47,408 bases of DNA from contig DATJLQ010000129.1 in assembly GCA_035509415.1 (NCBI GenBank), positions 1-47,408 on the forward strand, written 5' to 3'. Within the stretch, counting starts at the first letter, position 1. Every line of letters begins with the position of its first letter. The notes under the pieces are model-generated. The model was not told the DNA's origin, did not search any database, and worked only from the letters and a program-made list of their open reading frames with translations. The position numbers and the translations under genes were made by a program. Shown here piece by piece: positions 38,655 through 46,095 of this stretch. The stretch comes from DATJLQ01 sp035509415. Lineage in GTDB: Bacteria; Pseudomonadota; Alphaproteobacteria; JACZXZ01.

Positions 38655-39611
38655 TCAGTCCGCGACCGCCCCGTCGCGCAGATCGGGCTCGTCGCGCAGC
38701 TCGGGCGGCAGCTTGAACTGCACGTTCTCCTGGATGCCGTCGAGCTTCTCGACCTCGACCCCGTCGAAGTCGCGCAGGCGCTCGATCAGCTCCTGCACCA
38801 GCTCCTCGGGCGCCGACGCCCCGGCCGTGATGCCGACCGCCTCCGCCCCCTTGAGCCAGCGCGGGTCGAGCTGGCCCGCGTCGTCGATCAGGTAGCTCGC
38901 GACCCCCATCTCGGCGCCGATCTCGCGCAGGCGATTCGAGTTCGAGCTGTTCTTGGCCCCCACGACCAGGATCACGTCGACCTCGCGCGCGAGCTCGCGC
39001 ACGGCGGCCTGGCGGTTCTGGGTCGCGTAGCAGATGTCCTTCACGTCGGGCCCGACGATCGCGGGGAAGCGCTTCCGGAGCGCCTCGATCACCTCGCGCG
39101 TGTCGTCGACCGAGAGCGTGGTCTGGGTCACGTAGGAGAGCTTCACGGGATTCGCGACCGCGAGCCGCTCGACGTCGGCCGCCTTCGAGACCAGATGCAC
39201 GGTGCCCGGGATGCGGCCCATGGTGCCCTCGACCTCGGGATGGCCCTTGTGGCCGATGAGCACGACCTCGTAGCCGCCCTCGGCGTAGCGCTGGCCCTCC
39301 TTGTGCACCTTCGCGACCAGCGGGCAGGTCGCGTCGATCACCGGGAGCTTGCGCAAGGCCGCGTCCTCCTCGACCTTCTGCGCGACGCCGTGGGCGCTGA
39401 ACACCGTGATCGCCCCCACCGGCACCGCGTCGAGCTCCTCGACGAAGATGGCCCCCTTGGCCTTCAGATCTTCGACCACGCGCTTGTTGTGCACGATCTC
39501 GTGGCGCACATAGACCGGCGGGCCGTAATGCTTGAGCGCGCGCTCGACGATCTCGATCGCGCGCTCGACACCGGCGCAGAAGCCTCGCGGCTGAGCCAGG
39601 ACCACCCGCAT
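38655..39611 (-). CDS. ispH: 4-hydroxy-3-methylbut-2-enyl diphosphate reductase IspH
   Basis: Last enzyme of the MEP pathway; makes IPP and DMAPP, feeding squalene synthesis. It has 318 residues. The three iron-sulfur cysteines are Cys12 (R-G-F-C-A-G-V), Cys96 (D-A-T-C-P-L-V) and Cys194 (D-I-C-Y-A-T-Q-N-R). Substrate-site residues include H-E-I-V-H-N (His41 region), S-A-H-G-V and T-Q-T-T-L-S. It lies between hpnA and hpnH in the minus-strand arm; 207 bases without a gene separate it from hpnA. Its place here couples precursor supply to hopanoid genes. Confidence 0.96.
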   Translation of the reverse strand: MRVVLAQPRGFCAGVERAIEIVERALKHYGPPVYVRHEIVHNKRVVEDLKAKGAIFVEELDAVPVGAITVFSAHGVAQKVEEDAALRKLPVIDATCPLVAKVHKEGQRYAEGGYEVVLIGHKGHPEVEGTMGRIPGTVHLVSKAADVERLAVANPVKLSYVTQTTLSVDDTREVIEALRKRFPAIVGPDVKDICYATQNRQAAVRELAREVDVILVVGAKNSSNSNRLREIGAEMGVASYLIDDAGQLDPRWLKGAEAVGITAGASAPEELVQELIERLRDFDGVEVEKLDGIQENVQFKLPPELRDEPDLRDGAVAD

Positions 39612-39818
39612 GAGCCCATTCTCCCGCCGGCGCCTCGCGGCGCGCGGCCCAAATGCTCGTTCAACACGAAACGCCGTCCCTTTGGGGCCGGCGCCGTTCC
39701 CCGGGTGAATAGCACGAAACCGCCGCGCCCGCCAAGGGATAGGCCGATTGTTTCGACTCCTCGCGAGGCCGGACGCGGCCCTCGCTCAGCCCCTAGGTTT
39801 GGCCCCCGCCGGCCGAAG

Positions 39819-40844
39819 TCAACCGCCGGCGCCGGGCCCCGGCCCGAATCGCCGGTCGCCCAAATAGCCGTTGGCCCTGAACCAGGCGACCGCGTCGGCG
39901 ATGGCGCTTTGCGCCGGGCGCGCGCGGTAGCCGAGCTCGCGCTCGGCCTTGGCACTCGAGAAATACATGTGCTTCCGCGCGAGCTTGGCGCCGTCGACGG
40001 TGACCGCGGGCTCGGCGCCGGTGAGGCGTGCGACCGCTTCCGCCATATAGGCGATCGGAAGCACGAGCCCGTGGGGAAGCCGGAGGCTCGGCGGCCTGCG
40101 CCCCACGAGTGCCGCGACCTCGGCGAGGATCGCGCGCAAGGCGAGATTCTCGCCGCCCAGGATGTAGCGCTCGCCCGCGCGCCCGCGCCGGAACGCAAGG
40201 AGATGCCCCTCCGCCACGTCGTCAACGTGGACGACATTGAGCCCGGTATCGACATAGGCCGGCATTTTCCCGCGCGCGGCATCGAGGATCATCTTGCCCG
40301 TGGGCGTCGGCCTCAAGTCGCGCGGGCCCACGGGCGCCGAGGGATTGACGATCACGGCATCCAGCCCCGCCTCGCGCACGAGGCGCTTCACCGCCTCCTC
40401 GGCGAGGAACTTCGAGCGCTTGTAATGGCCGATCATCTCCTCGAGCGCGGACGGCGTATCCTCGTCGGCTGGCGTGCCGTCCTCATTGAGGCCGAGGGTC
40501 GCAACGCTGCTCGTATAGACGATGCGGCCCACGCCGGCCGCGCGCGCGGCGCTTAACAGTCGCTCCGTCGCCTCGACGTTGGTGCGGTAAATCTCGGCCG
40601 GCTTCGGGACCCAGAGCCGGTAATCGGCCGCGACGTGGAACAACGCGTCGCATCCCGCGAGCGCCGCCTTGACCGACGCGTCGTCGTTGAGGTCGCCAGT
40701 GGCGATCTCGCATTCGAGGCCCGCGAGGTTGCGCTTGTCGCTTGCGGGACGCGCGAGTGCTCTGACCGCGATGCCGTTCGCGATCAGCCGGCGCGCAACC
40801 GCCGAGCCCACGAAGCCGGTCGCCCCGGTCACGAGCGCTTTCAT
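39819..40844 (-). CDS. hpnA: Hopanoid-associated sugar epimerase HpnA
   Basis: An extended short-chain dehydrogenase, 341 residues, named for its place in hopanoid clusters; the exact sugar substrate is not established. NAD motif T-G-A-T-G-F-V-G (about 6-13). Y-T-S-S-V-A-T-L and H-Y-K-R-S-K (catalytic Tyr-x-x-x-Lys) follow. V-N-P-S-A-P-V-G-P-R-D-L-R-P-T-P-T-G is a block typical of HpnA. The start region contains a duplicated CATGAAAGC, so an ATG 15 bases upstream out of frame is ignored. hpnN ends 53 bases upstream on the same strand. Confidence 0.92.
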   Translation of the reverse strand: MKALVTGATGFVGSAVARRLIANGIAVRALARPASDKRNLAGLECEIATGDLNDDASVKAALAGCDALFHVAADYRLWVPKPAEIYRTNVEATERLLSAARAAGVGRIVYTSSVATLGLNEDGTPADEDTPSALEEMIGHYKRSKFLAEEAVKRLVREAGLDAVIVNPSAPVGPRDLRPTPTGKMILDAARGKMPAYVDTGLNVVHVDDVAEGHLLAFRRGRAGERYILGGENLALRAILAEVAALVGRRPPSLRLPHGLVLPIAYMAEAVARLTGAEPAVTVDGAKLARKHMYFSSAKAERELGYRARPAQSAIADAVAWFRANGYLGDRRFGPGPGAGG

Positions 40845-40897
40845 GCCAAAGCTTTCATGGCAACGGTTTCATGATGTACGGCCCGTCACGCGCGCGC

Positions 40898-43612
40898 TCA
40901 CGATTCGTAGCGCGCGGCGCGGCGCTGCTCGCGCCAGGTCAAGAGCGCCGGCAATACGACGAGCGTGCAGACGAGGGCGAGCGTCAAGCAGATGCCGAGC
41001 AGGTACCCCATGCTCGCCGTGCCCCGGTGGCTCGACAGCATGAGGCTCGAGAACGAGGTCATGGTGGTGAGGGCGGAGAACAGCACCGCGCGCGGCGTCG
41101 AGGTGCGCAGGAGGTCCGCCACCCGGCGCGTCTCGCGATGGCGCAACACGAGATAGATGCCGAACGCGACCCCCAGGCTGAACAGGAGCGGCAGCGCGAT
41201 GATGTTCGCGAAGTTGAAGGATTGGCCGGTCACGACCACGGTCGCGACCGTGAGCGCCGCCGCGAGCGCCAAGGGCAGGAGCACCAAAAGCGAATCCCAG
41301 AAGCTCTTGAGCACGACCAAGAGGAGGAGCGAGATCGCGACGAAGGCGATCGCACCCGCGCGCTCGAAGGCGCCGATCACGAGCCGCCCGCCGCCCAAGA
41401 GGAGCACCGGCGTGTCGGTCGCGTTGGGCGCGATGGCGCTCACCGAATCGACGAAGCGCGTGAGCGAATCCTCGGTGTTGAGCTGCTCGGCCGGGAACAC
41501 CTCGACCCGCGCGCGCCCGTCGGGGGCGAGGTAGCGCGCCTTCAGGTTGGGCGGCAGCGTGCCGTAGGTGACCGGGCCCGCCTGCATGAGCTCGATCAGG
41601 CCCTCGAGCCGGCCCGCGAGATTGGCGATGAGGGCGGTGCCGAGCGCCTTGTCGCCGTCCGGTCCCGAGCCCGGCCCCGCCTGGTAACGCTCGAGAAGAT
41701 CCGCGAGCCGGCGCGCGGGAGCCGCCACCGGTCCGGCCTTGGGCGAGGCCGCAAGCTTCCCGAGATCGCGCTCGAGCCCGACGACCGCCGCGCGCCGCTC
41801 GGCGTCGTTCGGCGGCGGCTTCGATTCGCCGCCCATGATCACGGGGGTCAAGAACGTCGCCATCTGGTCGATGAGTGCTAGCTTCGCATTCTGGTCCTGG
41901 GGCAGGAACGAGCTGAGCGTCACCGTGCTGTCGACCTCGGGCAGCTTGTCGAGGCGGTGCGCGAGCGCGTCGGCCGCGGCGAGGTTCGGGGTCACCACGC
42001 TGATCGAGTAGGGCGAGGTGGTCGAATCCTTGGTGAGCTCGATATAGGCCTTGACCGATTCGGTGTTCGGGTCCTGGAGATGCACCGGGTCGATGTCGAA
42101 GGTGACGAAGGGGAGGGCCGCGAGCGAGACGAGGCCGAGGGCGAGCGCGCCGAGGCACACGGCGCGCGAATGGCGCTCGAGCACGCTGGTCATGGGATGG
42201 CCGTTCTTGTCGTCGCCCGCGCGCCGGCTGGGCCGGACCGGCATCACGGTGAGGAGCGCCGGAAGCAGCGTGAGCGTCGCGAACAGGCCGATGAACATGC
42301 CGGTGCCGGCGATGATGCCGAGCTGGGCCAGGCCGATATATTGGGTCGGCACGAAGGCGAAGAAGCCGATCGCCGCGCAGAGCGCGGCGAGGCCGACCGC
42401 GATCCCGGTGCCCGCCGCGGCGGCGCCGAGCGCACTCTTGTTGTCGGCCCCCTGGTCGATGCTTTCCCGGTACCGGAGGCCGAACTGGATGCTGAAATCG
42501 ACCGCGAGCCCGATGAACAGCACCGCGAAAGCGACCGAGATCAAATTCAAATAGCCGATCGAGACGGTGGCGAAGCCCGCGGTCCAGACGAGGCTCATGA
42601 GAAGGGTCGCGATGGTCGCGAACACGAGCTTCGGCGAGCGCAAGCCCACGAACACGAGCCCGGTCACCAGCACGAGCGAGACCGCGCTCGCGAGGCCGAC
42701 GCCTTTCTGCACGCTCTTGAGCTGATCCTCGTCCATCGCCGGGCCGCCGGTCACGCGCACGCTCACCCCGTGCGCCGCGTCGAGATCGAGCGCCTTGGCG
42801 TCGTCGTGGACGGTCGCGATCGCGGCCGCCGCGGGATCGAGCGTCTGATAGTCGAGGCGCGGCTTGAGCGTGATGATCTGGCGCCGGTCGGAGGCGCGGT
42901 CGGGGAGCCCGGTCATGAGGTCGCGCCAGCTGAGCCGCGCGGGCTTGCCCTCGAGGCGCTCCTCGACGATGTCGCCGATCATGGTGAGCGGCCGCACCAA
43001 AAGATTGGGATTGACCTCGCCGAGCTCGATCCCTTGCGCCGCCTCGCCCAAGACGCCGAACAGCCCGCGCAGGCTGCGGTCGACCACGAGGGCCGCGAGC
43101 AGCGGCTGCGCCTGCGCGAGCCGGTCCGAGAGGTCCTGCAGCTCCTTGGGCTCGAGGAACAGCAGTCCCTCGCGCCGGAAGAAGGGATCGCCGTTAGGCG
43201 AGAACACGTCGGTGAAGTGCGTGTGGTCGCCGCGCAACCGGTCGGCAAGCGCGTTGGCCGCGTCCTCGGCGCGATCGGGGCTGTCGGCCTCGATCACCAC
43301 CACGAGATTGTCCTGGAGCTGCGGGAACTCCTTCTCGTACTCCTTGAGGTTCTTGCGGTAGGGCAGGTCGGACGAAAGCAGCGCGTTGCTGTCCGTGTTC
43401 ATGCCCAGATGATCGACCGTGTAGGTTCCGGCGACGGCCGTGAGCGCCACCGCGCCGACGATGATCGGCCAGGCGAGCCGGCGCGCGCGCTCGACCCACC
43501 AGGCGAGCGCCATGGCAAAGCGCCCCGAGCTGAGCGGATCGGGCTCCGCCGACGCCGGCTCGACCCTGGGCGGCCCCGGCGGGACCTTGGCATGCTCGGG
43601 CGGCAGGTTCAT
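40898..43612 (-). CDS. hpnN: Hopanoid transporter HpnN (RND/MMPL superfamily)
   Basis: Inner-membrane RND-type exporter that moves hopanoids to the outer membrane in characterised species. It has 904 residues from the ATG at 43612 (M-N-L-P-P-E-H-A-K). TM1 is I-I-V-G-A-V-A-L-T-A-V-A, followed by a large periplasmic domain, a bundle of TMs near 330-490 (F-I-G-L-A-V-D-F-S-I-Q-F-G, G-I-A-V-G-L-A-A-L-C-A-A-I-G-F-F-A-F), a second periplasmic domain and a final TM bundle (L-P-L-L-F-S-L-G-V-A-F-G-I-Y-L-V-L). ATG 43684 is an alternative start. The long open frame up to 43843 starts upstream of the candidate promoter at 43715-43743 and is not coding there. Divergent from hpnM. Confidence 0.92.
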   Translation of the reverse strand: MNLPPEHAKVPPGPPRVEPASAEPDPLSSGRFAMALAWWVERARRLAWPIIVGAVALTAVAGTYTVDHLGMNTDSNALLSSDLPYRKNLKEYEKEFPQLQDNLVVVIEADSPDRAEDAANALADRLRGDHTHFTDVFSPNGDPFFRREGLLFLEPKELQDLSDRLAQAQPLLAALVVDRSLRGLFGVLGEAAQGIELGEVNPNLLVRPLTMIGDIVEERLEGKPARLSWRDLMTGLPDRASDRRQIITLKPRLDYQTLDPAAAAIATVHDDAKALDLDAAHGVSVRVTGGPAMDEDQLKSVQKGVGLASAVSLVLVTGLVFVGLRSPKLVFATIATLLMSLVWTAGFATVSIGYLNLISVAFAVLFIGLAVDFSIQFGLRYRESIDQGADNKSALGAAAAGTGIAVGLAALCAAIGFFAFVPTQYIGLAQLGIIAGTGMFIGLFATLTLLPALLTVMPVRPSRRAGDDKNGHPMTSVLERHSRAVCLGALALGLVSLAALPFVTFDIDPVHLQDPNTESVKAYIELTKDSTTSPYSISVVTPNLAAADALAHRLDKLPEVDSTVTLSSFLPQDQNAKLALIDQMATFLTPVIMGGESKPPPNDAERRAAVVGLERDLGKLAASPKAGPVAAPARRLADLLERYQAGPGSGPDGDKALGTALIANLAGRLEGLIELMQAGPVTYGTLPPNLKARYLAPDGRARVEVFPAEQLNTEDSLTRFVDSVSAIAPNATDTPVLLLGGGRLVIGAFERAGAIAFVAISLLLLVVLKSFWDSLLVLLPLALAAALTVATVVVTGQSFNFANIIALPLLFSLGVAFGIYLVLRHRETRRVADLLRTSTPRAVLFSALTTMTSFSSLMLSSHRGTASMGYLLGICLTLALVCTLVVLPALLTWREQRRAARYES

Positions 43613-43714
43613 GGCCGAAATTCGGGGCGGACGTCGGGCTGGTTTCGGGCCGTTCGGCGCCGGCCATGGGGGGCCGGCATTCATGCCGGACCGGCGCGTG
43701 CGCCTGTCCCCGAG

Positions 43715-43743
43715 CATATAAAGACGCGGCCGCCCCGCCACAA
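43715..43743 (-). promoter_or_regulatory. Candidate promoter for hpnN
   Basis: On the minus strand TTGTGG (43743-43738) and TATATG (43720-43715) are 17 bases apart, giving 4/6 and 4-5/6 matches. The predicted start near 43708 allows either hpnN ATG (43684 or 43612). Confidence 0.45.
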
Positions 43744-43815
43744 GCCCAATAATGCCACGATCCGCGCCGCGCGGCGGCGGCGGAACGCGCGGCGGAGCGA
43801 CGTTCCAGCGCGCTA

Positions 43816-43851
43816 TTGACGCTTGACGGGACCGGCGCGGCAAGAGAGTCT
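43816..43851 (+). promoter_or_regulatory. Weak candidate promoter for hpnM with doubled TTGACG
   Basis: TTGACG occurs twice (43816-43821 and 43823-43828), good -35 matches. A poor -10 (GAGTCT, 43846-43851) lies 17 bases after the second one. A start near 43858 would leave a leader of about 120 bases to the hpnM ATG, holding a GGACCCCCTCGAGGCGGTCC inverted repeat (about 43864-43883). The roughly 370-base gap between hpnN and hpnM otherwise shows nothing I recognise. Confidence 0.3.
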
Positions 43852-43980
43852 GCGCTGTGCCGCGGACCCCCTCGAGGCGGTCCGCGCGGCACCAAATTGT
43901 CCCACCCGAGGGGCTGAAAAACGGACCGCGCGCGCCTAGGTTTAACGCCCGACTGCCGGTTCGTGACGGAAGGAAGACGG

Positions 43981-44592
43981 ATGCTGAGGCGAATGAGACT
44001 GATGCTGGCCGCGCTCGCGCTCGCGGTTCTGGTGCCGGCCGGTGCGACCTTCGCCGCGACCGAGGCGCCGAAGCAGGTGATCGAGGATTTCTACGCGACG
44101 CTCCTCAAGGCCATGCACGGGGGTGCGAAGCTCGGCTACCAGGGCCGCTACCGGCTCCTCGCCCCCTCGATCGACAAGACCTTCGACATCTCGTTCATGG
44201 CGCGCTCGAGCGTGGGCAGCTATTGGGACTCGATGAGCCCGGCCCAGCGCAAGGGCCTCACCGACGCGTTCCGCGGCTTCACCGTCGCCAACTACGCGCA
44301 CGCGTTCGACGACTTCGGCGGCGAGAAGTTCATCACCGGCACCGAGAAGACGACGCCGCGCAACGACGTGATCGTCTACACGACCCTGGTCAAGTCGGAC
44401 GGCGGCAAGGTCGCGCTCAACTATCTTTTGCGCGAGGACGCGGGCGAGCCCAAGGTGATCGACGTCTATCTCGACGGCGCCATCTCGCAGCTCGCGGTGC
44501 GGCGCTCCGAATACACCTCGATCATCCGCGAGAAGGGCCTCGACGCGCTGATCGCGGCGATCAACAAGAAGGCGCAGGACCTCGCGCACTGA
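43981..44592 (+). CDS. hpnM: Hopanoid-associated periplasmic MlaC/Ttg2D-like protein HpnM
   Basis: A 203-residue periplasmic lipid-binding protein of the MlaC/toluene-tolerance Ttg2D family, paired with HpnN in hopanoid clusters. The signal peptide is M-L-R-R-M-R-L-M-L-A-A-L-A-L-A-V-L-V-P-A with a T-F-A cleavage region. The mature part begins T-E-A-P-K-Q-V-I-E-D-F-Y-A-T-L-L-K-A-M. F-D-I-S-F-M-A-R and Y-W-D-S-M-S-P-A-Q-R match MlaC-type proteins. AAGGAAG precedes the ATG at 43981; a GTG at 43963 is an unlikely alternative. Divergent from hpnN, convergent with the first PagL-like gene. Confidence 0.92.
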   Translation: MLRRMRLMLAALALAVLVPAGATFAATEAPKQVIEDFYATLLKAMHGGAKLGYQGRYRLLAPSIDKTFDISFMARSSVGSYWDSMSPAQRKGLTDAFRGFTVANYAHAFDDFGGEKFITGTEKTTPRNDVIVYTTLVKSDGGKVALNYLLREDAGEPKVIDVYLDGAISQLAVRRSEYTSIIREKGLDALIAAINKKAQDLAH

Positions 44593-44623
44593 CGCGGGCG
44601 CGCCGCGGCCGGCGGCGATGCGC

Positions 44624-45232
44624 CTAGTAGCCGAGGAGCTTCGTGAAGGGGATGCCGAGCGTGACCTGGATGTCGTTGGCGCCGGGGTTGCACAGGCAGC
44701 CCGGGTGCTCGTGCGGGAACCGGCCGCCGTTCGATTCGTGGGCATAGGTGAGCCCGAAGCGATAGCCCGAATCCAACACGTAGTAGCCGGTAAAGCCCGC
44801 ATGGAACAGCCATTCGCTGCCCATGTCGCGTCCCTTGCCGTAGCTATAGCGGCCGACCGCGCCGAACGGATCGATCTCGAAATGGTGCACGATCGGGATC
44901 GAGCCGTGCAGGCCGAGATAGCCCATGGCGCTTTCCTCGGTGGTGACGAAGGCGCCGATCATCGGGCGCACGCGCATCAGGCCCCAGAAATTGACCAGGT
45001 CCCAGGCGAACACGGAATCGACGTTGAATTCCGGCGACGGCGCCCAACGCCCGCCCGAGGGATTGTCGATGAGGGCGAACTCGCCCGCGCCGAGCTCGAG
45101 AATGCCGGGCTGCTTGCTCAAGGTGAGGAATGTCAGCTTGCCGTCCTCGGCGTGCGCCGGGCCGGTTCCCAGAATGACGATCGTGACGATTGCCGCTGCG
45201 GCGAGAGCCCCGCAAATTACCCGTCGCGCCAA
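44624..45232 (-). CDS. PagL-like lipid A deacylase / acyloxyacyl hydrolase, paralogue A
   Basis: A predicted outer-membrane beta-barrel of the PagL (lipid A 3-O-deacylase) family. From the TTG at 45232 it has 202 residues with a textbook signal peptide (A-R-R-V-I-C-G-A-L-A-A-A-A-I-V-T-I-V, cleavage after A-H-A). The active-site segment is Y-A-H-E-S-N-G-G (His-x-Ser-Asn). A short insert with C-L-C follows, then N-P-G-A-N-D where the usual catalytic Glu position is Asn. The frame is open to an ATG at 45310, but that lies within the -35/-10 promoter at 45282-45310. AAGGGGG precedes the TTG. It sits beside hpnM/hpnN and is more than half identical by eye to paralogue B. Confidence 0.82.
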   Translation of the reverse strand: MARRVICGALAAAAIVTIVILGTGPAHAEDGKLTFLTLSKQPGILELGAGEFALIDNPSGGRWAPSPEFNVDSVFAWDLVNFWGLMRVRPMIGAFVTTEESAMGYLGLHGSIPIVHHFEIDPFGAVGRYSYGKGRDMGSEWLFHAGFTGYYVLDSGYRFGLTYAHESNGGRFPHEHPGCLCNPGANDIQVTLGIPFTKLLGY

Positions 45233-45281
45233 ATTCGCCGACCCCCTTACGCTTCTTGTTTTTAGGCTTCTGGCGAGGGGA

Positions 45282-45310
45282 ATTATGACCATAATTGCAA
45301 TGACAATCAA
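45282..45310 (-). promoter_or_regulatory. Promoter candidate for PagL-like paralogue A
   Basis: On the minus strand TTGATT (45310-45305) and CATAAT (45287-45282, 5/6) are exactly 17 bases apart in an AT-rich island. The -10 ends 50 bases before the TTG start at 45232. The same layout precedes paralogue B. Confidence 0.6.
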
Positions 45311-45413
45311 CCGCCCGCCGGACGCAACATCGCCCTCTTCGTCGCCTTGGATTGAAATTCGGCACGCTCGCGCGCGCGTTTCGCCCGAGCGTCGGCGGCG
45401 CGCGGCGATGCGC

Positions 45414-46019
45414 CTAGAAGCCGAGCTTGTCGATCGGCAGGCCGACCGTCATGAGCACGTCGTTGGCGCTCGGATTGCACGTGCAATGCTCGCGGTCGCG
45501 CGGGAACAGGCCGGCGTTCGATTCATGGGCGAAGGTGAGGCCGGCGCGATATCCGGTCTCGAACAGGTAATAGCCGGTGAGGCCGACATGGAACAACGCC
45601 TTGCTGCCCATGTCGCGGCCGTTGCCGTCGCCATAGGCGCCGAGCGTGGTGAAGGGATCGAGCTCGACACGATCGCCGATCGGGATCGCGCCGTGAAGGC
45701 CCGCATAGCCCATGATGCCGCCGCGCGCGGTGAGGAAGCCGCCGATCGTCGGGCTCACGCGCATCAGGTCCCAGAAGTTGACCAGATCCCAACCCGACAC
45801 GGCGTCGAGATTGACTTCGCCCGTCGGACGGCCGCGTCCCTTCTGCTCGTTGCCGATGAGCGCGAACGCGCCCGAGCCGAGCTCGAGAAATCCGGATTGC
45901 TTGCCCAAGGTGAGAAAGGTCAGCTTGCCGTCCTCGGCGCGCGCCGACGCACTTCCCAGAACCACGATCGTGACGATTGCCGCCGCGGCAAGTGCCCCAC
46001 AGAATACCCGTCGCGTCAA
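45414..46019 (-). CDS. PagL-like lipid A deacylase / acyloxyacyl hydrolase, paralogue B
   Basis: Tandem paralogue of the gene at 44624. It has 201 residues from the TTG at 46019, with the signal peptide T-R-R-V-F-C-G-A-L-A-A-A-A-I-V-T-I-V and cleavage after A-R-A. Mature start E-D-G-K-L-T-F-L-T-L-G-K-Q is nearly the same as in A. Shared blocks: W-D-L-V-N-F-W, L-M-R-V, G-R-D-M-G-S, G-L-T-F-A-H-E-S-N-A (His-x-Ser-Asn) and C-T-C-N-P-S-A-N-D. An ATG at 46052 would add 11 residues but lacks a ribosome site; GGGGG lies before the TTG as in paralogue A. The 3' flanks (GGCGATGCGCCTAG) are also shared, so the duplication included downstream DNA. Confidence 0.82.
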   Translation of the reverse strand: MTRRVFCGALAAAAIVTIVVLGSASARAEDGKLTFLTLGKQSGFLELGSGAFALIGNEQKGRGRPTGEVNLDAVSGWDLVNFWDLMRVSPTIGGFLTARGGIMGYAGLHGAIPIGDRVELDPFTTLGAYGDGNGRDMGSKALFHVGLTGYYLFETGYRAGLTFAHESNAGLFPRDREHCTCNPSANDVLMTVGLPIDKLGF

Positions 46020-46066
46020 ATGCACGAAGCCCCCATGCTTATCTCTTGGCACAAATGGCGGCCGGC

Positions 46067-46095
46067 ACTATGACTGGAATCGTCATGGGATTCAA
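46067..46095 (-). promoter_or_regulatory. Promoter candidate for PagL-like paralogue B
   Basis: On the minus strand TTGAAT (46095-46090) and CATAGT (46072-46067, 4/6) are 17 bases apart; the -10 ends 48 bases before the TTG at 46019. This mirrors paralogue A base for base in spacing. It overlaps two possible ATG starts (46070, 46085) of the divergent SOD-like gene. Confidence 0.55.

Noticed and set aside
38589..39818. Possible terminators or RNA genes in the gaps around ispH
   Set aside because: GC-rich inverted repeats occur but none is followed by a T-run and no cloverleaf or riboswitch core could be drawn.
41957..43819. Plus-strand ORF of 620 codons opposite hpnN
   Set aside because: Antisense of a clear RND transporter; Arg/Glu/Ala-rich with no hydrophobic pattern.
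45233..45310. Longer start (ATG 45310 or 45292) for PagL-like paralogue A
   Set aside because: It overlaps a good -35/-10 pair and would spoil a normal signal peptide; paralogue B shows the same TTG geometry.
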